Shown here: positions 52,800 to 60,176 of the stretch, in pieces
How the letters are laid out: the number at the start of each line of letters is the position of its first letter
Position numbering within the stretch: the first letter of the stretch is position 1
NCBI GenBank assembly: GCA_002395835.1
Contig: DGVD01000019.1
Coordinates: forward strand, 14,445 to 78,444
Length of the DNA: 64,000 bases
Direction: 5' to 3'
From: Bacteroidales bacterium UBA4293
GTDB taxonomy: Bacteria; Bacteroidota; Bacteroidia; Bacteroidales; Bacteroidaceae
Notes under the pieces: generated by a model
Seen by the model: only the letters and a program-made list of their open reading frames with translations
Databases searched by the model: none
Told to the model about the DNA's origin: nothing
Program-made: the position numbers and the translations under genes

Positions 52800-53177
52800 A
52801 ACTTTGAATTACCATTTTTCCTCACAAGGTTTGGCAAAAATAATACTTTATTTGATAAAAATGAAGCCCCACATGAGAAACATTTTTAGGATTTTTTGTT
52901 GATCTTAATCTTGCTAGCGACTATCGTCGCTAGCAAATCACATTAGATTTCTAATAAAAAATTACCCTAAAAACCTTGAAAAAAGCCTCTTATTGTTAAA
53001 AATCGCAAATAAAAAAAAAAAAAAACGAACAAACATTAAAAAGTACTACTTTTGGCATGCGATAATTGTCGCTACTTACTGAAAAGGTTAAGTAAACCCT
53101 TATATAAGTGAAAAATAATAGGAAAAAGCCGAAAATCCTCTAAAGAGTAGGCACTGATTAAAATATAATAAACAATT
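52800..53177. promoter_or_regulatory. Divergent control region with two related inverted repeats
   Basis: These 378 bases separate the Myb-like gene from the precursor peptide gene. Site 1 is a perfect 11-base dyad, TTGCTAGCGAC at 52911-52921 with GTCGCTAGCAA at 52926-52936 around TATC. Site 2, GCGATAATTGTCGC at 53059-53072, shares the GCGA/TCGC ends and directly follows a TACTTTTG -7 element (53047-53054), a position where a bound repressor would block transcription. A 16-base or longer A-run lies near 53010-53026. Confidence 0.55.
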
Positions 53178-53309
53178 ATGAAAAAGTATGCAAAACCTCA
53201 GATGATGGCAAAGAACGCTCCTACTGGCTCATATGCAGCTGGTTGTCCTTCACATCATAGAGTTGGAGGAGACCCTATTTTATGTACTAGGTGTGAACTT
53301 AGACATTAA
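53178..53309 (+). CDS. Candidate precursor peptide for radical SAM modification, 43 residues
   Basis: ATG 53178 to TAA 53309 encodes 43 residues. The leader-like first half is MKKYAKPQMMAKNAPTGSYA; the second half continues AGCPSHHRVGGDP and ends ILCTRCELRH. Cysteines are at 23, 36 and 39, the last two as CTRC, with two His pairs (HH near 26 and the terminal RH). The K-Y-x-K-P start and the Y-A-A-G-C junction resemble, as far as I recall, leaders of radical-SAM-modified peptides in other gut bacteria. It is the first gene of the cluster, followed by a hairpin and then the maturation genes. That layout is typical of ribosomally made, modified peptides. Peptide status is well supported; the modification and core boundaries are inference. 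Confidence 0.7.
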   Translation: MKKYAKPQMMAKNAPTGSYAAGCPSHHRVGGDPILCTRCELRH

Positions 53310-53317
53310 ATCATGAA

Positions 53318-53352
53318 GTTTGGGCGGATTACAAATGTATTTCCGCCCAAAC
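53318..53352 (+). terminator. Attenuator hairpin between precursor and maturation genes
   Basis: A perfect 10-base stem, GTTTGGGCGG (53318-53327) with CCGCCCAAAC (53343-53352), is followed by ATTTTAG. Only a short T-run follows, so some read-through into the downstream genes is expected. Confidence 0.75.
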
Positions 53353-53380
53353 ATTTTAGTATCCTCCAAACAGAAGCTTT

Positions 53381-53680
53381 ATGGAGTGTGGAAACATATT
53401 AGACTTTATCAGTTTTATAACAACTATAACAGCCTTATTGTTCGCATGGTATACTTATAACAAAGACAAGAAAGCTAAAGTAATCCAAATGCTAGCTAAA
53501 GAAGTCATTGCCTTTTACTGTATAGAGCAAGAAGCTATCAAGATGCTGAAAGAGAAAGATCCTGGTAAAACAGAGCAGGCAATTCAGCGCGAATTAAGGG
53601 CTAAAGCACAAAACAATGAGAACAATATAGAAAACCTGCGCCCTACCATGAGTGCTACTGGTGCAAGAAAATTTTTATAA
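53381..53680 (+). CDS. Small membrane-anchored protein of the peptide cluster, 99 residues
   Basis: The protein has one TM segment at about residues 8-24 (FISFITTITALLFAWYTY), a basic stop-transfer (NKDKKAK), then a helical cytoplasmic domain rich in Lys, Glu and Gln. The layout is that of a small anchor or scaffold. I do not recognise the family. It ends 4 bases before the radical SAM gene, whose longer reading would overlap it. A role in tethering the maturase or in immunity to the peptide fits its place but is inference. Confidence 0.6.
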   Translation: MECGNILDFISFITTITALLFAWYTYNKDKKAKVIQMLAKEVIAFYCIEQEAIKMLKEKDPGKTEQAIQRELRAKAQNNENNIENLRPTMSATGARKFL

Positions 53681-53684
53681 AAAT

Positions 53685-55148
53685 ATGCTAATACGTTTAT
53701 CAAAAAATAGTTTTATCCGTATATATGACAACGGTAAACTCGGTTATATCAGCAATCAGCTGACTCGTCACGACAGAACATACGATGAAGTGGGTGCGGA
53801 CTTCTTGAAGCAAATTTCAAGAACAGCCCAACAGGAGAAAGACTTGGTGGAAAATTTATGCGCCATCTACGGGGAGTCATGCAGGGAAGATATTAGCCGA
53901 GATTTTGCTGAATTTGCAGATGATCTTGCAGCTCATCGTTTTATTCTAAAAGGGGAAACGGAAAGCGACTTAGACGCACAAGACATGGATTTTAGCTATT
54001 CCATGGATAATCCAAAGACCTTAGCAGACGACTTCACGCAAGTGACCGAAGGCAAAGCAGGGAAGAATACACAGGACGCTCTCTTGCAGCACGACATAAA
54101 ATTCCCTCGGCTTGCAGGTTTGCAATTTGAGTTGACAAGCAGATGCAACGAGCGATGCATCCATTGTTACATACCGAACGGTAAGAAGAATGCAGGTTTT
54201 GATATGTCGTTTGAGAAATTCAAGTATATTTTAGATCAATATGCTGATATGGGCGGACTTCAAGTAACACTGTCAGGTGGTGAGGCACTTATGAATAAAG
54301 ATATTATAAAGATGCTTCGCTATTGCCGGGAGAAAGATATGCAGATATCTCTTTTGACCAACCTAATCTCATTGAAGGATGAACAGATACCGACGCTGAA
54401 GGAGGTGAACGTGTCTCTCATCCAAGTCTCACTTTACAGCATGGATGCTAAACTGCACGACATGATTACCACAGTGAAGGGTTCTTTTGAGAAGACAAAG
54501 GCAGCAATAGAAAAACTCCATGCAGCCGACATCCCCTTACAGATTTCATGTCCTGTAATGAAGGCAAACAAAAATGGCTATGACAAAGTCATAGAGTATG
54601 CAAAAAGTTTGAAAATAAAGTCGCAACCAGACTATATTATGATGGCTCAAGCCGACCTTGACACCTCCAATTTGGCAAACCGATTGTCTATCGAAGAAAC
54701 AGAGAAAGTTATCCGTGATATCATAGACGTTGACGTTGATTACAAAGAAACAATTTTAGAGCAAGAACCAATATCGAGTATTCCAATTGAAGAGTATGCT
54801 GAAATGCCGTTATGCGGTGCAGGTGTAAATGATTTGTGTATCACTGTTAACGGTGATGTATACCCTTGTGCTGGATGGCAAGCTTATGTAGTTGGCAATG
54901 TGTTTAAGCAGTCGTTAAAGGATATATGGGAAAAATCTCCTCAATTAGCAAAAGTCCGGGAAGTACGTCAGAAAGACTTTCCAAAGTGCTTGACATGTGA
55001 GGCTCGCGACTATTGCAATATGTGTTTAGTGCGAAATTATAATGAAAGTGGCGGTGACATGTTCAAGATAAATCAGCATTTCTGTGATGTCGCATTCTTG
55101 ACCAAACGATTAGTTGAAGAGTGGCGTAACGGAAAGCAAGAATCATGA
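53685..55148 (+). CDS. Radical SAM peptide maturase with SPASM domain and N-terminal recognition domain
   Basis: This 487-residue enzyme starts at ATG 53685. Residues 1-90 (MLIRLSKNSFIRIYDNG onward) look like a PqqD-type winged-helix recognition element that would bind the precursor leader. The radical SAM core has cluster Cys154, Cys158 and Cys161 (SRCNERCIHCY) and the SAM-binding SGGE at 197-200. The SPASM domain has C377, G390 and C395 at the canonical spacing (C-x12-G-x4-C), then C435, C438, C444, C447 and C467 for auxiliary clusters; the third gap (CNMC) is one residue shorter than the usual CxxxC. Such enzymes install thioether, C-C or other bonds in a precursor peptide. The stop overlaps the hydrolase start (ATGA). 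Confidence 0.92.
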   Translation: MLIRLSKNSFIRIYDNGKLGYISNQLTRHDRTYDEVGADFLKQISRTAQQEKDLVENLCAIYGESCREDISRDFAEFADDLAAHRFILKGETESDLDAQDMDFSYSMDNPKTLADDFTQVTEGKAGKNTQDALLQHDIKFPRLAGLQFELTSRCNERCIHCYIPNGKKNAGFDMSFEKFKYILDQYADMGGLQVTLSGGEALMNKDIIKMLRYCREKDMQISLLTNLISLKDEQIPTLKEVNVSLIQVSLYSMDAKLHDMITTVKGSFEKTKAAIEKLHAADIPLQISCPVMKANKNGYDKVIEYAKSLKIKSQPDYIMMAQADLDTSNLANRLSIEETEKVIRDIIDVDVDYKETILEQEPISSIPIEEYAEMPLCGAGVNDLCITVNGDVYPCAGWQAYVVGNVFKQSLKDIWEKSPQLAKVREVRQKDFPKCLTCEARDYCNMCLVRNYNESGGDMFKINQHFCDVAFLTKRLVEEWRNGKQES

Positions 55149-55879
55149 TTGATAATCACGTACATGTTGGATGGTACACTGACGGCTATCACTCACCAAA
55201 GGAAGTGTGGCAGGCTGAGTTAGAAGCTGGAATCAACGAAATAGTTGTTTCCAGCACCTCTACATGTGCAGAACTATATAAGCTTGTAGTCAGGGAGATA
55301 CGCGAACTCATCCGTATGGGTGGTTCTCGTATCCATCCCCTTCTGTGGATTACTCCCCGAATGATGAAGACGTGGGGACTAAGTTATATGCTTCATAGCA
55401 AAATTAGGTGGCAAGGTATTAAAATGCATTGGCAAGCACATCGTGAATGGTATTACAATCGCAAGCTACTTCATAACGCATTAGAAGTTGCCAGATGGAT
55501 GGATGTCCCTGTTTTGCTTCATACAGGGATATATAAAGAATGTCATGCACGAGTGTTCTTAGATATTTGTCTTGACTATCAAGATTTAACTTTCGTGTTA
55601 GCACACGGCAGACCTATTGATGAGACTATGGAAATAATCTCCCGATGTAGCAACACATATGTAGATACAGCATTTATGCCAGTTGAAGATGTTATCACTT
55701 TGGTTCATAATGGTTTTGCACAGCGAATACTGTTTGGAACAGATGCTCCTATCAATCTGCTATTCTACAAAAACATGACAACGGCGGAATATATTAAATC
55801 CTGTTTATTGGCCTTACAGGATAAATTTCCAGTATCAATATACAATAAAATCATGTCCAATCAACTATATATAAGGTGA
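55145..55879 (+). CDS. TatD/amidohydrolase-like metal-dependent hydrolase of the peptide cluster
   Basis: This 244-residue TIM-barrel hydrolase has all expected metal ligands: H5 and H7 in MIDNHVHVG, H126 in VPVLLHTGIY, H154 in VLAHGRP and D200 in LFGTDAP. K93 in GIKMHW could be a bridging residue. It resembles TatD-type and amidohydrolase-2-type enzymes. It is translationally coupled to the radical SAM maturase, so a second modification (amide hydrolysis, leader trimming) or removal of a by-product is likely. Leader proteolysis by a TatD-like protein would be unusual. Confidence 0.8.
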   Translation: MIDNHVHVGWYTDGYHSPKEVWQAELEAGINEIVVSSTSTCAELYKLVVREIRELIRMGGSRIHPLLWITPRMMKTWGLSYMLHSKIRWQGIKMHWQAHREWYYNRKLLHNALEVARWMDVPVLLHTGIYKECHARVFLDICLDYQDLTFVLAHGRPIDETMEIISRCSNTYVDTAFMPVEDVITLVHNGFAQRILFGTDAPINLLFYKNMTTAEYIKSCLLALQDKFPVSIYNKIMSNQLYIR

Positions 55880-55901
55880 AATCGTGGCATTCTGTTATTA
55901 T

Positions 55902-56006
55902 ATGAACGACCTATACACAACTTTTGTTCCTCAATTAGATAAAACCGTTGAGTTACTAGATTCTTACGAATTAAAGACAATATGTTGCGGAAAATGTTGG
56001 AGGTAG
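55902..56006 (+). CDS. Candidate second small Cys-containing peptide, 34 residues
   Basis: ATG 55902 to TAG 56006 encodes 34 residues: MNDLYTTFVPQLDKTVELLD, then SYELKTICCGKCWR at the end. Three cysteines cluster as CCGKC four residues from the C-terminus. A GTG at 55884 would add six residues. It starts 22 bases after the hydrolase stop on the same strand. It is too short to prove from sequence alone, but an acidic leader-like start, a C-terminal Cys cluster and its place in a radical SAM cluster make it worth recording as a second substrate or a small cofactor-binding peptide. Confidence 0.35.
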   Translation: MNDLYTTFVPQLDKTVELLDSYELKTICCGKCWR

Positions 56007-56082
56007 AAGAAATAATATAACCTCCTTATCCAGATGAGAATATAACAAACTAGAAATATTTAAATCATTAACTTTATAAATT

Positions 56083-56778
56083 ATGGCAAAGATAAAGAAA
56101 TATGACAGATATGGAATTCCGATATATGACGTTTCAGATCTGGAAGAGTATGTATATAGTGGCAAGGAGAAATTGTACAAAATTCCCGAAGGTGGAATCT
56201 GTGATGCAGATGGATATCCATTAGGAATGTTGGATCTTATGGGGCTGGGTATCTCGTTGGAGGAGCCAGAGGAAACAGAAACGGCAATCGGACTGTGTGA
56301 CGATGAGATTAAAAAGCGTCTGGAACAGACCGAGGATGAGACTGAGTGTAATGAACTGAAATTCCGACTGGCATACAATAGATCCGCCAGGGGTGAAGGA
56401 AGTTCTTTCATTGAACCATTGTTCGGAGGATTAACTCATCTCGGTAAAATTTGGGCGAAAGATATTGGAGAAGAAAAGGTTAAGAGTATCATCCGGGAGC
56501 AGGATGAATATTTCAACAAACTGCCTTCTGAAGATGAGACTAGAGAAAAACTCATGTCCCTGTTCGGAGTGGACTATGGTTTCCGCGTAGAGAAACGAGG
56601 TGATACCTATTTCATAGATATGTTTGACGAAGATACTGGTGAGCGTGTCCATTTCATGATTCGAGATAAGAATATCTATACGTTGACTTATGAAAACGAG
56701 GAGCCACAGCATTCTGAAACGGAAGATATCTTCAAGGAGCAAACAAAGTCGATTCTTGCTTTTATTTACGGAGAATGA
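56083..56778 (+). CDS. Hypothetical acidic protein, 231 residues
   Basis: I do not recognise the family. The N-terminus (KKYDRYGIPIYDVSDLEEYV) and the middle are rich in Asp and Glu; a hydrophobic-aromatic C-terminal part (GFRVEKRGDTYFIDMFDEDT) suggests a beta domain of immunity-protein or regulator style. There is no signal peptide or TM. It sits 76 bases after the small Cys frame on the same strand. Confidence 0.6.
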   Translation: MAKIKKYDRYGIPIYDVSDLEEYVYSGKEKLYKIPEGGICDADGYPLGMLDLMGLGISLEEPEETETAIGLCDDEIKKRLEQTEDETECNELKFRLAYNRSARGEGSSFIEPLFGGLTHLGKIWAKDIGEEKVKSIIREQDEYFNKLPSEDETREKLMSLFGVDYGFRVEKRGDTYFIDMFDEDTGERVHFMIRDKNIYTLTYENEEPQHSETEDIFKEQTKSILAFIYGE

Positions 56779-56883
56779 TGGCATAACGAACTAAACGGCA
56801 CTTTGTTCTGACATCAAACTATGTAAACAACTAATAATAAACAATATAAACCTTGCGATGTATAGGGAATCGCCATTTAATCT

Positions 56884-57495
56884 ATGTTGAGATTAGGAGA
56901 AAACAGGGATTATACCTATAGTGAAATAATGGAGCAAGATTATAATCAGCTTTGGTGTGAGTCTCAGAAGTATGTGGAACACTTGACTCTAGCGCAGGAG
57001 AACATAGTAAAGATGATACCAGAGTACAAAACACTTTTACCGAATAAGTATGAATCTTTACAGGATAAAAAGGCACAAATAAACCTACTCAACTATATAC
57101 GTTTGCGTTCCATTTATACATTTGCCGACAAAGCGTTCAAAGTCCTTGACACACTTTGCAAAGATTTAGTCAATGCGGAAGGAGACGATATAGGCATTAT
57201 GGATGTTTCATCTAAAATAGAAGCTTTGTTTCATATTTCATTAGATGATTTCATCACGGATGAGGTTACAGGATTCATGCGTTTATACATAAAATGGAAA
57301 GAACTAAAAGGGAAATCCATTATCAAAGATTGGACGGTCTTTGGTAAGTGGACTTTTGGTGACATCGCCGGCTCTATTTCCGACAAAGGGATGTGTTATA
57401 AAAAACTATGGCAAGAAACCATAAATGACTCAATACCCGAGAAAGTGAGTATCGGAAAACTACTTGACAGTGATGAATTGATACGTATATACTAA
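56884..57495 (+). CDS. Hypothetical helical protein, 203 residues
   Basis: The protein is predicted all-helical, with a charged N-terminus (NRDYTYSEIMEQDYNQLWCE) and a C-terminal part containing WTVFGKWTFGDIAGSISD. No known family is recognised. It follows the acidic protein after 105 bases and is immediately followed (2 bases) by palindrome copy 2. Base composition is A/T-richer than the housekeeping genes beyond the palindrome, consistent with the accessory nature of this stretch. Confidence 0.6.
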   Translation: MLRLGENRDYTYSEIMEQDYNQLWCESQKYVEHLTLAQENIVKMIPEYKTLLPNKYESLQDKKAQINLLNYIRLRSIYTFADKAFKVLDTLCKDLVNAEGDDIGIMDVSSKIEALFHISLDDFITDEVTGFMRLYIKWKELKGKSIIKDWTVFGKWTFGDIAGSISDKGMCYKKLWQETINDSIPEKVSIGKLLDSDELIRIY

Positions 57496-57497
57496 AA

Positions 57498-57598
57498 GAG
57501 GTTTCATGGGGACAGGTCCCGTGTAACGTAAGCAACGTAAGTACCAAGAGCCTAGACTTTATCTTTACGTTACACGGGACCTGTCCCCATGAAACCTC
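57498..57598. repeat. 101 bp palindrome, copy 2, with 34 bp perfect stem
   Basis: GAGGTTTCATGGGGACAGG opens the left arm (57498-57531), which is the exact reverse complement of 57565-57598. The loop (57532-57564) matches copy 1 except for two bases. It fills the gap between two convergent genes, with 2 bases to one stop and 5 to the other, so it can serve as a two-way terminator. Confidence 0.9.
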
Positions 57599-57603
57599 GA
57601 ATA

Positions 57604-58932
57604 TCACTTCAAATTTTCACACCCCATAAACAGATATTGGGATTTTGGGGAAGGAGACAAGAGGAACTGCACCACATATTTCCCATCTTTTCGGATGATT
57701 CTATAGTCGGCAGTCTTATCATATCCTTTGGAACGGAAATAATTCCATCGGCTGGAAGACATATTCGAAAAATCGAAGGTCTCCTTGCCTCTCCGGACGA
57801 TGAACTTGGAAGCCCCTGCATCTTCCTCCGCAAAGACATCCCCATTCACATAACGCACACCAGAGAGCTGCAAGGCCGAAAGTTGCCCTGTGGGCTCCGT
57901 ACTATCCCTTTCCACGGCTCCAGCCAGTCTGCGCAGGAAAGCCACGTCTTTCCCGTTTAAAATGCCCGAGAGCGTGAGGTGAGTCACCTTCCGTGAATCC
58001 TCTCCCAGCTTATCAGCCAAGGTTCCAGGTTGGTTCACTCTTATGGTTAAACGCAGATCCCCTTCGGAAGGATAGATATCAGTCAGCACGCTAGTGGCAA
58101 AAGGCTCTTCCCATTTTTCCGAATAGAGAATGCGGTAGTAACCATCGCAGATTCCCCCCAGACCCAGATTCAAGTGCAGGAAGTCGCCCTCCATACCATC
58201 GCACAGAAAAGCATGATCCCGATTACTGAAAAGCAAGGGGTGACCCTCCTTCAGATTTCGCTCTGCCAGTTCCAGCAACTGACGATTCGTGAGCCCCACA
58301 CGCAGTCTGCAAGCCTGAGCCATGCCGTAACTGCCCACCAAGGCAGGTTTCATCTGATGGGTGCTAGTTACGGTGTTTTTCAGCCCATAATGAGCCTTCA
58401 CGCAAGCCCCTATTTCTGCTATCAGCTTAGCCGGAGAACTGCCCTTCTCCGGGTGATGAAAGGCCACCAGCTGCCCCAAAGCCACGGGCACGCATCCAGC
58501 CATGGCATGCTGTCCGGGAGCCAGTTCCGGGCACAATTCATTATAAGGAGCATGCTGCCCCCAGCGGGTCTTCAGCAGAGGCTCATACTTCCGTTCTTTC
58601 CGTTCCTCCGGTGTATCTATCTGCTGGAGCATCTTCTCATAATACCCCAGAATCTTGGTCACGGCAGTGTCCGTGCTCCACACGGCATCGGAGCCGTATG
58701 CCAGCACCAGATTCCCCTGAAGAGGCTTCCGGTAGGCAGAATCGGCCAGAAGGATGAACTTCTTTTCCTCATAGCTGGTCAGCACCTGGAACCCCTCTCG
58801 GTTCTCCACCACCTCCCAGTGGGAAACATCCATCCCCCGGCTCTGGAAGAACGCAGAGGCGTATTGCTGCTCGTGAGAACCCCCTTGACAGGAGAAGCAC
58901 AGCATGAGAAAGATGAACAGAAGATTTTTCAT
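57604..58932 (-). CDS. C10-family (streptopain-like) cysteine peptidase, lipoprotein
   Basis: This 442-residue protein has a lipobox at LCFSC (Cys15). It carries the C10 peptidase core: catalytic C147 in HAMAGCVPVALGQLVAFHH, catalytic H240 in SNRDHAFLCDGM, and the following NLGLGGICDGYYRI. Streptopain-like proteins often have a propeptide; residues 20-110 correspond to it. The C-terminal 150 residues form an unrecognised domain. The gene overlaps the end of the TPR protein (ATGA). The longer TTG reading was set aside because ATG 58932 begins the signal peptide. Confidence 0.85.
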   Translation of the reverse strand: MKNLLFIFLMLCFSCQGGSHEQQYASAFFQSRGMDVSHWEVVENREGFQVLTSYEEKKFILLADSAYRKPLQGNLVLAYGSDAVWSTDTAVTKILGYYEKMLQQIDTPEERKERKYEPLLKTRWGQHAPYNELCPELAPGQHAMAGCVPVALGQLVAFHHPEKGSSPAKLIAEIGACVKAHYGLKNTVTSTHQMKPALVGSYGMAQACRLRVGLTNRQLLELAERNLKEGHPLLFSNRDHAFLCDGMEGDFLHLNLGLGGICDGYYRILYSEKWEEPFATSVLTDIYPSEGDLRLTIRVNQPGTLADKLGEDSRKVTHLTLSGILNGKDVAFLRRLAGAVERDSTEPTGQLSALQLSGVRYVNGDVFAEEDAGASKFIVRRGKETFDFSNMSSSRWNYFRSKGYDKTADYRIIRKDGKYVVQFLLSPSPKSQYLFMGCENLK

Positions 58933-60113
58933 TTTTCCTTCCAAAATTTATCGGTTGCCTCATTTTCCTGCTGCTCGCGAATGAATTTCATGGCATGCTC
59001 ATAGTGGAGGGAGTTGGGGTATTTCTTCCGTTCTTCCTCCGGCAAAGCCTTGACGTACCGTTTGTAATATTCCAGTGCTTTCTTGGTGTCCGTGGGTTCA
59101 AATGTCTGCCCCAGCAGGTTCAGCAAGCCGAAACGGTTGGGGTTAATTCTCAGCATTTTAAGCAGCGCCTCTTCGTAACGAGGATTCCATTTGGGATAGA
59201 CCCGGATGAAGCCGGTATACATCCAGTTCAAGGTACTGTCTGACGGGATGGTCAGATCCTCCACCTGCTCCATGTACTTGATGGCATCATCTTTCCACGA
59301 GGTTCTGGCATCGGCAACGGCCAGATAATAAAGCAGGGTGACATTCTCCGGGTCGGTAGGGCGAGCCCTTTCCAGATAATGATGAGCGGCATAGTAGTCC
59401 TGCTCCGCAAAATGGGAAACACCCTGGAAGTAGAGGGTATAGAAACTATGGTCTCCTGCAGCCTCCAGTGCCTTGTATCGCTGAATGGCTTCCTTGTACC
59501 GGTTCAAACGGAAATAAGCCTCCGCATTGTTCTGGTTGATGCGCAGGTTCGTAGTATCTTTCTCCCTGTATCTCTCGGTCAGTTTCAAGGCATCTTCATA
59601 GTTCTTTTCTTCGATGAGCAAGGAGCTGAAGGCATCTACGGTGGAAAAATCATCGGGATTCAGTTCGTAAGCTTTCGAATAGCCCATAAACGCATAGTCG
59701 AACTCTCGTTTGCTGTAGTAGCAGTTGCCCAAGAGCCTGTAAGCGATGGCATCGGTACTGTCGGCCTCCAGCATCTGATGGCAGTAGTTCACCCCTTTAT
59801 CGTAGTTGCCCAACTGCATCTCCAGTCTTACCAACTGCCGCTGAATCTTCTTGTCACCCGGATTCAGGGCCAAGGCCCTCTCATACACCCGGATGGCCTT
59901 CACGGTCTGGTTGCACGCCCTATACCCATCGGCTATCTTCATGAGGTACTTGACCTCATCACCAGCCTTTTCCACCTCCTTATCCAGCAGCTGAACCGCC
60001 AAAGAATAATTACACTCCAGCAAGGCATCCTGCAGCTCCACCGGGAGCTGTGCTTGAGCCCCAGCACGCAGGAGAGGGGCCAACAGGAAGAAAAGGCACA
60101 AAAGATGTTTCAT
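58929..60113 (-). CDS. Exported tetratricopeptide-repeat protein
   Basis: This 394-residue protein has a signal peptide (KHLLCLFFLLAPLLRAGAQA). About eight to nine TPR units follow (VKAIRVYERALALNPGD, AYRLLGNCYYSKREFDYAF, NAEAYFRLNRYKEAIQRY). Such periplasmic TPR proteins scaffold other envelope proteins. It shares a four-base overlap with the C10 peptidase and probably holds or regulates it. The start at 60113 (MKH) was preferred to the longer MTM reading. Confidence 0.85.
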   Translation of the reverse strand: MKHLLCLFFLLAPLLRAGAQAQLPVELQDALLECNYSLAVQLLDKEVEKAGDEVKYLMKIADGYRACNQTVKAIRVYERALALNPGDKKIQRQLVRLEMQLGNYDKGVNYCHQMLEADSTDAIAYRLLGNCYYSKREFDYAFMGYSKAYELNPDDFSTVDAFSSLLIEEKNYEDALKLTERYREKDTTNLRINQNNAEAYFRLNRYKEAIQRYKALEAAGDHSFYTLYFQGVSHFAEQDYYAAHHYLERARPTDPENVTLLYYLAVADARTSWKDDAIKYMEQVEDLTIPSDSTLNWMYTGFIRVYPKWNPRYEEALLKMLRINPNRFGLLNLLGQTFEPTDTKKALEYYKRYVKALPEEERKKYPNSLHYEHAMKFIREQQENEATDKFWKEK

Positions 60114-60164
60114 GGTCATCGGATGATTTTAAGCGCAAATATAAGTATTTATTTATTTTTTTGC

Positions 60165-60172
60165 TACTTTTG
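60165..60172 (+). promoter_or_regulatory. Promoter -7 element very close to the carboxypeptidase start
   Basis: TACTTTTG fits TAnnTTTG and ends four bases before ATG 60177. The transcript would then begin at or next to the start codon. Confidence 0.45.
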
Positions 60173-60176
60173 TGGT

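Noticed and set aside
59379..60176. Long upstream extension of the carboxypeptidase frame
   Set aside because: It runs antisense through the TPR gene, and the real membrane segment starts at ATG 60177.
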